A DNA stretch of 64,000 nucleotides. Origin: an uncultured Clostridia bacterium (lineage in GTDB: Bacteria; Bacillota; Clostridia; Christensenellales; Aristaeellaceae). Shown piece by piece: positions 17,394 to 25,960 of this stretch; within the stretch, counting starts at the first letter, position 1, and the number at the start of each line of letters is the position of its first letter. The DNA lies in contig CAMVFE010000001.1 in NCBI GenBank assembly GCA_947166705.1, positions 87,720-151,719 of the forward strand, in the 5' to 3' direction. The notes below the pieces were generated by a model that worked only from the letters and a program-made list of their open reading frames with translations, searched no databases and was not told the origin of the DNA. The translations under genes and the position numbers were made by a program.

Positions 17394-19619
17394 TCAGCGG
17401 ATCAGCCCCTCGTAGGCGCTGACGATCTGCTCCCGCAGGTCCTGCCAGTCCCGGCCGCGGACGGTCTCCAGTCCGCCCTTGTACAGCCTTTCCCGCAGCT
17501 CCGCGTCCTCCGTGATCCTCCGGATGGCTTCCACCGCCGCCCCAACGTCCCCCGCCGGGTACAGCAGGCAGTTCTCCCCGTCCCGCAGGTATTCGGCGTT
17601 CCCGCCGTTGGGAACCACGACGCAGGCTCCGCCCGTCGCCATCATCTCCAGCGGCGGGTAGGAGAAGCTCTCCAGCAGGCTGGACTTCAGCAGGATGTCG
17701 CACTCCCCGTAGACCTCCGGCGTCCTGTCGTAGGGCACGGCGTGCAGGAACTGATCCACCCGGTAGGTTTCCTTCGGCTCCGCGTTGTAGGACATGTACC
17801 GGATCTCGTATTTCTCCGGGTCCAGCATCCCGGCGATCCGGAAGCTCTCGTCCACGTTCTTGTAGTCCACCGCGCAGTCGCCCTCGATCAGGATCCGGAT
17901 CTTCCGCCCGGCCCAGTCCCGCCTCCGGGGCGTGTATTTCTCCGTCTCCAGCCCGTTCCGCAGGAGGATCGGCCGCTGTCCGTAGCGCTCCCGCAGCCAG
18001 CCCTCGCACCAGGGGGAGATCGTCAGGTACTTCCATTCCTTCGGCAGGAAGTAGCTCGCCTCGCTCCCCAGCCGCTGCGGGTCGCCGCAGGGATAGAAAT
18101 CCCGCTCATAGTTCTGCACCAGGTAGGCCCGGGTTCCGACCCGCGGATAGCCGCGGATGAAATCCACCGTGGTCCACATGGTGGCGACCATCAGGTCGTA
18201 GTAAGCGTTGAACTCGCAACCGCCGTCGGCGTAGGAAAGGCACTGGAAGCTGTGCCCGAATTCCTTCCACACGTGCCATTTCGCGGTGGTCGAAATCAGG
18301 TCCACGTTCCATCCCGCGTCCTGCAGGAAGCACGCGTGCCGCAGCGCCACCATGATGCCCCCGCTCAGCTCGCAGGAGGGCAGCACGAAGGCTGCGTGCG
18401 GCTTCCGGATCTTCTCGTAAATCTCCCGGACCCGCGCCGTATTCTCCGTGGTCACGCAGTGCGCCCGGCAGTACCGGTACGCGTTCTCCGCGATCCTGTC
18501 CCGCAGCTCCGTCTCCCGGACCGCCCGGCTCAGAACCTCGTACCATTCCCCGTCCGCGGCCGTCAGCCCGGTCTCCCCGTCCCGGATCATCTCCTCGAAG
18601 GCGCCGGTCCGGCTGGCGGCGGTTGGCACCTTCACCAGCGCGGCTTCGACCCATTTGTTCTCGGACTTGGCCCGGTTGAACACCGTGTCCTCCACCGGCG
18701 CCAGGTTCAGGTCCACCCCCGCGATGATTTCCGGCAGCCCCTCCCATTCCGTGAAGGGCTTCCGGATGATACGGCCCTCGTAGGGCTTCAGCTCCTCCGG
18801 CAGGTCCAGCATCCCCATCAGCAGCAGCCGGACCTCCGGGTTTTCATCCATCACCCGGGTCACCGCCGGGCGGATCAGCTCGAAATCGGCGTTGTGCGTC
18901 ACGGATCCGCTGAAGTAGCCCAGGATGACTTCCTTCCCCGCCGCGCGCCGCACCCGCTTCTCCTCCGCCGCCTTCCGCCAGGCGTCCTCGCTCAGCTGCA
19001 CCATCCTTTCGGAGGCGCAGTTCCGGTTCACGTACACCGGGCTCAGGATCTTCTCCATCTCCCGGCGCATGCCCTCCGTCGTGGTCGTGGCCGCCTCGCA
19101 CATCCGCAGCGTGGCGCCGTAGCGCTCGACGCCCTCGTCGTACAGGGCCCGCTCCTCCCGGCTGAAGGCCTTCACGGCCGGGATCGACTCCGTGTATTTC
19201 GTGTCGATCACCAGGTCGTCGATGTCGAAGGCCACCCGCTTTCCGACGCTCTTCGCCAGCCGGATCGCCTCCCCGGTCTTCTCCGTGTACGGGCAGCGGA
19301 AGAACACGATGGTGCTTCCCGCCAGCACGTCCTCCGGCCGGCAGGCTTCCGCGGAAATCTCCGCGGCGGTATACCCCGCCGCGCGCAGCTGCTCGATCTG
19401 GTGCGTCACCCGGTACCGGGGCGGATGCGGGGCCTGCTCCGGCGGGCAGCCGTTCACGAACAGCACGTCGTAAAGCACACGCTCCGGCCGGCTGTATTCA
19501 TGGTGCTCCCGTTCATATTTCCGGATGAACCGCGTCCGAGCCTCCCGGAAGGTGCCCTTCAGCCCCGCCTCGTCCCACGACCGCAGGAAAAGGTAGCTCC
19601 ATCTCAGCGCTCTTCCCAT
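17394..19619 (-). CDS. Double-domain GT4 glycosyltransferase
   Basis: A 741-residue protein with two glycosyltransferase GT-B modules. The first (about 50-390) has VLFVNGCPPEQAPHPPRYR at its start, VAFDIDDLV in the acceptor part, and LNLAPVEDTVFNRAKSENKWVEAAL in the donor site. The second (about 395-741) starts with SCELSGGIMVALRHA and carries ISPWCEGWLRERYG, LRNGLETEKY, and the GT4 signature LLKSSLLESFSYPPLEMMATG. Each module likely adds one sugar to a glycan. It is the last gene of the minus-strand peptide locus, 51 bases after the ABC exporter, with AAGGG before ATG. Whether it belongs functionally to the peptide genes or to a surface glycan is open. Confidence 0.82.
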   Translation of the reverse strand: MGRALRWSYLFLRSWDEAGLKGTFREARTRFIRKYEREHHEYSRPERVLYDVLFVNGCPPEQAPHPPRYRVTHQIEQLRAAGYTAAEISAEACRPEDVLAGSTIVFFRCPYTEKTGEAIRLAKSVGKRVAFDIDDLVIDTKYTESIPAVKAFSREERALYDEGVERYGATLRMCEAATTTTEGMRREMEKILSPVYVNRNCASERMVQLSEDAWRKAAEEKRVRRAAGKEVILGYFSGSVTHNADFELIRPAVTRVMDENPEVRLLLMGMLDLPEELKPYEGRIIRKPFTEWEGLPEIIAGVDLNLAPVEDTVFNRAKSENKWVEAALVKVPTAASRTGAFEEMIRDGETGLTAADGEWYEVLSRAVRETELRDRIAENAYRYCRAHCVTTENTARVREIYEKIRKPHAAFVLPSCELSGGIMVALRHACFLQDAGWNVDLISTTAKWHVWKEFGHSFQCLSYADGGCEFNAYYDLMVATMWTTVDFIRGYPRVGTRAYLVQNYERDFYPCGDPQRLGSEASYFLPKEWKYLTISPWCEGWLRERYGQRPILLRNGLETEKYTPRRRDWAGRKIRILIEGDCAVDYKNVDESFRIAGMLDPEKYEIRYMSYNAEPKETYRVDQFLHAVPYDRTPEVYGECDILLKSSLLESFSYPPLEMMATGGACVVVPNGGNAEYLRDGENCLLYPAGDVGAAVEAIRRITEDAELRERLYKGGLETVRGRDWQDLREQIVSAYEGLIR

Positions 19620-19670
19620 CTTTTTCCCTTTCTCTTTCCGTTCTCTCCGCGGCTTCCGTCTTCCTTTCCG

Positions 19671-21386
19671 TCAGCCGGGCGTATTCTCCTCTGCCTCCGT
19701 CAGAAGCCTCCCCTGCCGGAGCCTCCAGTGCTTTTCGCAGATGCCGTCCGCCGCCGGCCGGTGGCTGACGAGGATCACCGTCCTGTCCCGCAGGCCGGCG
19801 ATGTTCCGCAGCATGGCCGCCTCCGTCTCCGCGTCCAGCGCGGAGGTGGCCTCGTCCAGCAGCAGGATGGGCGCGCCGCTCAGGATGGCCCGCGCCGCCG
19901 CGACGCGCTGCGCCTGGCCCTCCGAAAGCCCGATGCCGTGCTCACCCAGCACGGCGTCCAGCCCGATCTCGTCCGCCAGCTCCTCGATGCACGCCGCCCT
20001 CAGGGCCGCGCGCACCGCCTCCGGCGGGGCGTCCCCGGCGAAAAGCAGCAGGTTCTCCCGCAGCGTCCCAGAAAACAGCGTGTTCCCCTGGGGAACGTAG
20101 GCGAAGAGCCTCCGGATCCCCCGGGACGCGGGAACCTCCCGGCCCCCGCCCTCGAAAACGATGCGTCCGGACGTCGGCTTCCAGATCCCGAGCAGCAGCT
20201 GGAAAAGGCTGGTTTTTCCCTCCCCGGACGCTCCCCGCAGCGAAATGGAATCCCCCTTCCGGATCTCGCCGCAGGCGTCCCGCAGCACGTCCTCAGTCCC
20301 GTCTCCGTACCGGAAGCTCACGTGGTCCAGCCGGATGCGCTCAAAGTCCGCGAGGGTCCCCAGGTTCTCGTCCTCCGGCAGGCTCAGGAACTCCTGCAGC
20401 CGCTCCGCGGACGACGTCGCCGCGTAGACCCGCGCCATCAGGTTCGCCGCGCCCGCGACCGGATTCTGCAGCCTGCTCACCAGCGGAATCAGCGCTGCCA
20501 GGCTTCCGTAGCTGAATTCGCCCCGGAAGATTTTGACGCAGCCCCACAGGTAGCAGAACAGCCAGGAAAAATCCAGCACGCTTCCGACACCGCTGCGCAT
20601 GAAAACGGCCAGCATCCCGTTCCGCTTCCGGGCCTCCGCCAGCTCCTCCGCGCGCTTCCCCACGCGTTCCATCGCCCGCGCCTCCGCCGCGCCGGCCTTC
20701 AGCACGCGGATGTTTCCGACCGTCTCCTGCGCCGCGGCGTGCATCGCGTCCTCCGCCCGCTGCATGCGGCGGTGCCGCGCGCGCACCGGTCCCCGGAACA
20801 TGCGCGTGAACGCCGTCCACGCCGCGGAGCCCAGCAGCAGCGCGGGCACGAACCGCCAGTCCATCGTGATCAGGATCGCCGCCGCCCCGATGAAGGATAC
20901 GCCCGTCCGGACCAGGGACGGCAGGACCTCCGTCACCCCGTCCCGCACCTCGGTGGCGTCGGAAAAGATCCGGTTCACCAGCTCCCCGCTGTGGTAGCCC
21001 TGCAGCGCCGCCCAGTCCCGCGTCAGCAGCCCCTGCACCGCGTTCCGCTGGATCTCCTTCTGCAGGTCCGCGGAAGCCCGGTTCTGCATGTGCCCGCTGA
21101 GAAAGGAAAACACCCGCTCCAGCACGATCGCCGCCGCCAGCAGGCATCCGAAGCGGATCATCGGCTCCCGTGCCCCGGCCGCGGCGCTGTCCACCAGCTC
21201 CCGGGTGATCAGCGGTATGCCCAGCGCGGTCAGCACGAAGAGAATATTGAGCAGGATCATCAGCCGCACGGTGCCCCGCACCGGCCGGCACCAGCCCCGG
21301 ATCAGCGAAAGCGGGGAAAAGCGGAAAACCTTTTTCAGCTTTTCCAGATCGGATACCTGCCTGTCCGTTTCCCTGCCGTCCCTCAT
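19671..21386 (-). CDS. ABC exporter, fused membrane and ATPase domains
   Basis: A 571-residue half transporter of the type-IV exporter fold. The membrane domain covers about residues 35-320. The ATPase has Walker A GASGEGKTS, signature LSEGQAQRVAAA, Walker B ILLLDEATSALD and the switch histidine in VILVSHRP. There is no N-terminal peptidase C39 domain, so any leader cleavage must be done by another enzyme, for example the nearby signal-peptidase-like protein. It would work as a homodimer. ATG follows GGAGGAC. The gene is 70 bases downstream of the NTP_transf_5 gene in the minus-strand operon. Its place next to radical SAM, PqqD and precursor genes suggests it exports the matured peptide (inference). 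Confidence 0.9.
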   Translation of the reverse strand: MRDGRETDRQVSDLEKLKKVFRFSPLSLIRGWCRPVRGTVRLMILLNILFVLTALGIPLITRELVDSAAAGAREPMIRFGCLLAAAIVLERVFSFLSGHMQNRASADLQKEIQRNAVQGLLTRDWAALQGYHSGELVNRIFSDATEVRDGVTEVLPSLVRTGVSFIGAAAILITMDWRFVPALLLGSAAWTAFTRMFRGPVRARHRRMQRAEDAMHAAAQETVGNIRVLKAGAAEARAMERVGKRAEELAEARKRNGMLAVFMRSGVGSVLDFSWLFCYLWGCVKIFRGEFSYGSLAALIPLVSRLQNPVAGAANLMARVYAATSSAERLQEFLSLPEDENLGTLADFERIRLDHVSFRYGDGTEDVLRDACGEIRKGDSISLRGASGEGKTSLFQLLLGIWKPTSGRIVFEGGGREVPASRGIRRLFAYVPQGNTLFSGTLRENLLLFAGDAPPEAVRAALRAACIEELADEIGLDAVLGEHGIGLSEGQAQRVAAARAILSGAPILLLDEATSALDAETEAAMLRNIAGLRDRTVILVSHRPAADGICEKHWRLRQGRLLTEAEENTPG

Positions 21387-21456
21387 GCCGCGTCCTCCCG
21401 CCGTGCCGTCCGAATTCCGTCTCCCCGTGCCGTCCGCGGGGCGCCCGCAGGCGGTC

Positions 21457-22608
21457 CTACCGCGCCGGCGGATCCTGCTTCCCCCGTTCCGGCAGCAGGC
21501 CCAGCACGGCCTTCATCTCCGCCGCCGCCTTTCCCCTCCGGCGGGAAAACACCCCGCGCGCCAGGCGCGCCGCGCAGTACGCCGGATACAGGAACGGCGC
21601 CCTGCGCAGGGAGGGAAAGGCCTCGGTCATGTAGCTGTAGGGGGGAACGAGCCGCGCCAGGAAATAGCGGAGCCGGCCCCGCTGCGCCACCTTTTTCCGG
21701 ATGCCCTCCTCCATTTCGCCGTAGGCCCCGGCGTCGGCGATCCGCCCGAACATCTCCCGCTGCGCCGCGGTCAGCTCCCGCCCGGAGAAAAGCGCCTCCG
21801 CCAGTTCCCGGTTCGTCCGCTCGAAATCCGCGATCCCCATCTTTTGCGCTTCCCGGGCGATGTAGGCCATGTCCGGCCGGCAGCTCCGCAGGAAAACGTA
21901 GATATCCAGCAGGGACCGCAGCCCCGTCCCGTTCTCGGAATAGTGCTTGTATTCATGGGCGGTCATGTAGAGGTAGAAATCCTCGTCCGAAAAATGGTAT
22001 CCGAACCCGTTCCCCTCGTCCTTGATGAGCCGGTCCTTCACATGCTCGTAGTACGCCGCCACCCCGGATCCGCGGATTCCGGAAAACACCGTCTCCGAAA
22101 ACAGCTTCCGGTGCATCTCGAAATTGCTGACCGGCGGCCGCATGTAGACGTCGTGGGCGTCCGCGCCGTAATGCTCCTGCGTGAAGCCCAGCTCCAGCAT
22201 GATCCGCCGGACGTCCTTCGCCCGCGCCGCGTCGAACAGGATGTCGTTGTCCGCCATCTCCCGGAGCCCGAAGCCGGGATACCGCTCCTTCATCACCGCT
22301 CCCTTGAGCGGCATGTACCAGATGCCGGCATCCTCCAGCGCCGCGAGCACCCGCGCCCGGTCCCGGTCCAGCAGCAGGATCCGCCGCTGGGCCTGGGCGA
22401 TCGCCCGGTGAAACCTTTCGTCGCGGATTCCCGCGGCCTCCAGGGCGGTCCCCGCCGCGGATGCCAGGGAGTGGCGCGCGGCGGCTTCATAAACCCGGCC
22501 CAGGTCCATCCGGGAAACCAGCTCCCCGGGCGGCGCCTCGCCCCTCACGGCGCAGGAAGCCAGCAGCGCCGCCTGCTCCGCCGGCGTCCCGTAAGCTCTT
22601 TCCATCAT
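21457..22608 (-). CDS. NTP_transf_5 nucleotidyltransferase-fold protein
   Basis: A 383-residue protein of the nucleotidyltransferase family found in many peptide-natural-product and exopolysaccharide loci. Visible is the substrate-side motif YMPLKGAVMKERYPGFGLREMADNDIL, in which K-G and D-x-D-like residues match the family, followed by an HEYKHY segment that is also typical. The exact reaction is unknown for most members; nucleotidyl transfer to a peptide or sugar is assumed. ATG at 22608 overlaps the stop of the upstream peptidase gene as ATGA, so translation is coupled; a second ATG follows immediately. Confidence 0.8.
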   Translation of the reverse strand: MMERAYGTPAEQAALLASCAVRGEAPPGELVSRMDLGRVYEAAARHSLASAAGTALEAAGIRDERFHRAIAQAQRRILLLDRDRARVLAALEDAGIWYMPLKGAVMKERYPGFGLREMADNDILFDAARAKDVRRIMLELGFTQEHYGADAHDVYMRPPVSNFEMHRKLFSETVFSGIRGSGVAAYYEHVKDRLIKDEGNGFGYHFSDEDFYLYMTAHEYKHYSENGTGLRSLLDIYVFLRSCRPDMAYIAREAQKMGIADFERTNRELAEALFSGRELTAAQREMFGRIADAGAYGEMEEGIRKKVAQRGRLRYFLARLVPPYSYMTEAFPSLRRAPFLYPAYCAARLARGVFSRRRGKAAAEMKAVLGLLPERGKQDPPAR

Positions 22609-23054
22609 GCCTCTCTCTTCCGCCGGAACCGCCGGATCCGCCGCAGCAGCCCCCGCGCCCGCAGCGCGATCACCCGCGCCGGGTACCCGGCGCCCCAGAT
22701 CCGCGCGTAAATCCGGTATTTCCGGTCCTTCACCGATATCGTCTTCCCGTCCCGGATGACCGCCGTCAGCACGCCGATCATCTGCCGCGGCGGAACGCCC
22801 TTCTCCCGCCGCCACCGGTTGTCCCCGCACATCACGTACCCGTCCGGCCGGATCTTCAGGATCCGGTGCAGCACGTATTCCCCGCTGTCCCGCCGGTACA
22901 GCGGCACGTCGTATTTCCTCAGCGGCTCCCGGATGGGCTCGATGACCACCAGGTCCCGGCCCTCCCGGATCAGGGGAAGCATGCTGTCCCCCCGGTTCGT
23001 GTAAACCAGCCGGCCGTCCCGCTCCAGGATCTCGCGAAAGTCCATCTTACTCAT
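22605..23054 (-). CDS. S26-family signal peptidase-like protein (ER/archaeal type)
   Basis: A 149-residue serine peptidase of clan SF. The catalytic serine is S24 in RGDSMLPLI. The general base position carries H63 in LHRILKI rather than the lysine of bacterial LepB; VMCGDNRW follows. A histidine in this position is typical of the ER/archaeal SPC type. No N-terminal membrane anchor is visible, which is unusual for a signal peptidase and common for S24/S26-like proteins in peptide-maturation operons, where they may cut the leader. The start overlaps the end of the STT3-like gene by eight bases, and its stop overlaps the next start. Confidence 0.82.
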   Translation of the reverse strand: MSKMDFREILERDGRLVYTNRGDSMLPLIREGRDLVVIEPIREPLRKYDVPLYRRDSGEYVLHRILKIRPDGYVMCGDNRWRREKGVPPRQMIGVLTAVIRDGKTISVKDRKYRIYARIWGAGYPARVIALRARGLLRRIRRFRRKREA

Positions 23055-25482
23055 CCGCAGGCCCCGCCTCTTCCCCCGTCCCGTGAATCCGCCAGACCTG
23101 CGCCGCCCAGCCGGCCTTCCGGGCATATCCGATCCGCAGCTGGGCAAGGCTTTCCTCCCCGGCCGTGTCGGCGTACCAGGTTCCCAGCTTCTCAAAGCCC
23201 TCCACGGATGCGTCCTCGCAGACCAGCAGGCGGACCAGCAGGCTGTCGCAAAGGTTTTCGCTGCACAGGAAGGCGCAGTACCGCCCCTTCTCCCGCAGCA
23301 GGACGGCGGCCAGGCCGTCGTTTTCCCGCCTCTCGTCCCGGATCCTTTTTCCGTTCTCCCAGACGCAGAGGCGGCTGAACGCGCGGGTCTCTCCCTTCAG
23401 GGTGTATTCCGCTTCGATGTGCCCGTACTCCCCTTCCCGGATCCGGACGGTATATCTCCCGTCCGTCATCGGGATCAAGGCCTCCCCGTTCTCCGCCGCG
23501 GCGGACGCGGACGAGCTCAGCGTGAAAGCGCGCTCCTCCTGCGCCCTCGTCTCCGGGTTCCAGAAGCCGAAATATCCCAGGGAGGTGTATCGCTGCAGGA
23601 TGTCCGTGCTCAGCACCAGCGCCGCCGGATCCGGATCAACAGGATGGGTTTCGTCCAGCACCGCCGCCGGCGCCCCCTCCTCCCGGAAAACCGCCCCCGC
23701 TTCGTCCCGGGAAAGCGGCAGGATCCGGAGCAGCAGGCCGGCGGCCCGCGCCTGGTCCATCCCCGCCTCCGTCAGCCGGTCCAGCGCGTCGGTCCCGCTC
23801 TCGCCCAGCATGCGGAAAATGCCGGCCGCCAGCCTCGGGTCCTCGGCCAGCAGCGCCTTCGCCAGAAACCAGCTCCGCGCCCCGCTGTCGCTTCCGCCGT
23901 CCCCAAGGGTCCGGCGGTCTCCCCGGTACTGCAGGTAATATCCGTCGTCCCACCAGGACGCGGCCACGGTGTTCTCCGGCGTGTGCTCCCGGACCCACCC
24001 GAGGGCCTCCGCCTTGCTGTCGTTGATCAGGGTGGAGGGCGCAGAGCTCCGGAGGTTCTTTACGCCCGTCCGGCACGCGGGAAGGGCGGCGGCCAGCGCC
24101 AGCGCCGCGCACAGCGCCCGGGCGGCCGTTCTCCGGCGTCCCTGCGCCCGGCCCGCGAGCCGGTACAGTTCCCCCACCGTCAGCCCGCACAGCAGGCAGA
24201 CGGGCAGCGCCGTGATCTCCGCGAAGCGCACCGCCCGCAGCCCGAGCAGGATCCCGGCCGTCAGCCACAGGCTGAAATAAACCGTCTCCGTCCGGGCATA
24301 CGCGGCCTCCCGCCTAAGGGTCTCGTCCTCCGCCCCGCGCCGGGTCGCGGCGGCCCGCGCCCAGCTGAGCGGGAACCAGTAGACCGCCAGTGCGAAGGGA
24401 ATCAGCCCGCCCGCACGGCCGAGCAGCGAATCCGTGCCCGGCAGGATCAGCTTCCGCAGCCCGCCCTTCGGCAGGAAGGGCAAAGGCTGCATCTCCGCAA
24501 TATGCTCCAGGGCGTACGGCATGGCGTCTGCGCTTCCGGCCGCCGCGCGAAACGCGGCCGGCGCGCGCAAAAGCTCCGCAAGCCCTTCCCGCCCGCGCAC
24601 CAGCAACAGCGCCGCCGCGGGCAGCAGCAGCCCCGGCAGCGCACGCCGGAGGATCAGCCGGATCCGCCGGGACGGCGCCAGGCCCGGAAAAGCGCGGGAA
24701 AAAAGCAGCAAAGCGGCGCTGATCGCCAGCGCCGCCTCGGAAAGCAGCAGGTATCCGGAATGCGCGCGCCAGAAAAGCCCCGTCGCGGCAAAGGCGGCGG
24801 CGCTCAGCAGGGCGCAGGCCAGCCTCCGCCCGCGGCCCGGCTCGCACAGGCTCGCCATCTGCGCCGTCACGGCCGCCGTCGGCAGCACGGCCAGCGCCAT
24901 GTCCGTATCAAAAAAGCCCGCCTGCGTATGCTGCACGAAGGGAATCGCCCCGGCCGCCAGCAGCGCCGCCGTGAGCCCGCCCGCGAGCGAGGTCCTTCTC
25001 CGCGTATAAAAATACGCGGGTAGCACTGCGAGGCTCCCGATCACGGGGCCCATCCAAGCAGCGGTCCGCGTCAGGGAAACGCCGAAGGGGGAAAGCAGCC
25101 GCCACAGCGCCCACGCGAGCACGGAAAGGCCCAGCGGCTGTACAGCGCCGTCCTTCCCGCCGCCCGTGCGCGCGCCGATCAGGGGATCATCCTCCCGGTT
25201 CTGGGTCCAGGCCGCGCCTCCCCCCTCCGCCATCTCCCGCGCCTTGCGCAGGTAGTAGTACGAATCGTTCTCCGTCAGATAGGGCTCCCCGTCCTCATCC
25301 TGGAAAAAAGAAAAAACCCGGGGTTCCTCCGCCGGGAGCAGGTATGCGGAGGCCCGGATCAAAAAGGCCGCGCAAAATACAACTGCCAGCAGAATCCCCG
25401 GAAGCAGTTTCCTGAAAGCGTATTTCCGGCGCGGTTTTCCCTCCGCCCCGTTTTTCGTCTCCAAGTCTTTCCCGTCCTTCAT
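23047..25482 (-). CDS. STT3/PglB-type oligosaccharyltransferase
   Basis: An 811-residue membrane protein with an N-terminal helix, about 12 further helices to residue 480, and a soluble C-terminal domain. It has the STT3 marks: the first acidic motif ENDSYYYLRKA near residue 73, the DTD motif in GFFDTDM (D192, D194), and the acceptor-recognising WWDDGY at W510-Y515 (WWDYG in PglB and STT3). The family transfers a lipid-linked oligosaccharide to asparagine outside the cell. All motifs appear intact. It starts 21 bases after the precursor-like peptide gene and overlaps the peptidase gene, in one operon with radical SAM, PqqD and an exporter. STT3 is uncommon in Bacillota. What it glycosylates is not shown. 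Confidence 0.85.
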   Translation of the reverse strand: MKDGKDLETKNGAEGKPRRKYAFRKLLPGILLAVVFCAAFLIRASAYLLPAEEPRVFSFFQDEDGEPYLTENDSYYYLRKAREMAEGGGAAWTQNREDDPLIGARTGGGKDGAVQPLGLSVLAWALWRLLSPFGVSLTRTAAWMGPVIGSLAVLPAYFYTRRRTSLAGGLTAALLAAGAIPFVQHTQAGFFDTDMALAVLPTAAVTAQMASLCEPGRGRRLACALLSAAAFAATGLFWRAHSGYLLLSEAALAISAALLLFSRAFPGLAPSRRIRLILRRALPGLLLPAAALLLVRGREGLAELLRAPAAFRAAAGSADAMPYALEHIAEMQPLPFLPKGGLRKLILPGTDSLLGRAGGLIPFALAVYWFPLSWARAAATRRGAEDETLRREAAYARTETVYFSLWLTAGILLGLRAVRFAEITALPVCLLCGLTVGELYRLAGRAQGRRRTAARALCAALALAAALPACRTGVKNLRSSAPSTLINDSKAEALGWVREHTPENTVAASWWDDGYYLQYRGDRRTLGDGGSDSGARSWFLAKALLAEDPRLAAGIFRMLGESGTDALDRLTEAGMDQARAAGLLLRILPLSRDEAGAVFREEGAPAAVLDETHPVDPDPAALVLSTDILQRYTSLGYFGFWNPETRAQEERAFTLSSSASAAAENGEALIPMTDGRYTVRIREGEYGHIEAEYTLKGETRAFSRLCVWENGKRIRDERRENDGLAAVLLREKGRYCAFLCSENLCDSLLVRLLVCEDASVEGFEKLGTWYADTAGEESLAQLRIGYARKAGWAAQVWRIHGTGEEAGPADE

Positions 25483-25503
25483 CTCCGCCGCGGGCCGGAT
25501 TGC

Positions 25504-25629
25504 TCAGCAGCTGACGTTCATGTTCGAGGAGCCGTACTTGGAGGTGCAGTCCTCTCCCGAGGTCAGGATCGCGTCGTCCTCGAGCTCGATGACTTCCATT
25601 TCGGGCTTTTCGTAAGCGGTCTTTTCCAT
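25504..25629 (-). CDS. 41-residue RiPP precursor-like peptide with two cysteines
   Basis: A short gene directly after the PqqD-like gene, with ATG at 25629 behind a strong GGGAGG site. Its leader part (residues 1-24) is AYEKPEMEVIELEDDAILTS, an acidic YEKPE/IELEDD pattern that I associate with small precursor peptides in Clostridia. The C-terminal part has C28, several Ser/Asn residues and a terminal cysteine C41, including the Asn-containing segments SSNMN and NVS (Asn-X-Ser). A similar peptide lies at 30115-30243. The combination of leader, adjacent radical SAM/PqqD genes and exporter makes a ribosomally synthesised, modified peptide likely; no product is known. Confidence 0.75.
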   Translation of the reverse strand: MEKTAYEKPEMEVIELEDDAILTSGEDCTSKYGSSNMNVSC

Positions 25630-25685
25630 GGTGGTTCCTCCCGGATAGTCTCTTCCGCGCGGGCCGGATTCCGGCCCGTTCGCTG

Positions 25686-25946
25686 TCATTCCTCCAGCGC
25701 GCCGATTCCGCGCAGAGTATTCAGGATATTCGACACGTCCCGGGCAATCTCCTCCCTCGGCGCGTCGTATTTTTGGAATAATTCCTCCACGATCCGCTCC
25801 TCCGTGGTTTCCTCCTTCAGCCGGTCCACGATGAAGGCGGCCGCGGCGTTGCTGCGGACGATGCCCTTGAAGGCCTCCCGTCCCAGCGGCACCAGGAACT
25901 GAACGCCGTCCAGCTCCTGGGTCATAAAATTCTCTTTAAGCTTCAT
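25686..25946 (-). CDS. PqqD-like leader-binding protein
   Basis: An 86-residue protein with the PqqD/RRE fold pattern: an N-terminal beta-type segment MTQELDGVQFLVPLG, then AFKGIVRSNAAAAFIVDRLKEETTEERIVEEL and a C-terminal helical part. Such proteins bind the leader of a precursor and bring it to the radical SAM enzyme. ATG at 25946 has GGAGG ten bases upstream. The gene starts 14 bases after the radical SAM stop. The precursor-like gene follows in the same operon, which fits this role. Confidence 0.82.
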   Translation of the reverse strand: MKLKENFMTQELDGVQFLVPLGREAFKGIVRSNAAAAFIVDRLKEETTEERIVEELFQKYDAPREEIARDVSNILNTLRGIGALEE

Positions 25947-25960
25947 CTTCCGTCCCTCCT

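Noticed and set aside
17742..22025. Plus-strand open frame of 1,427 codons
   Set aside because: Antisense to the double GT4, ABC exporter and NTP_transf_5 genes, all with intact motifs; the frame is Arg/Pro/Leu-rich noise.
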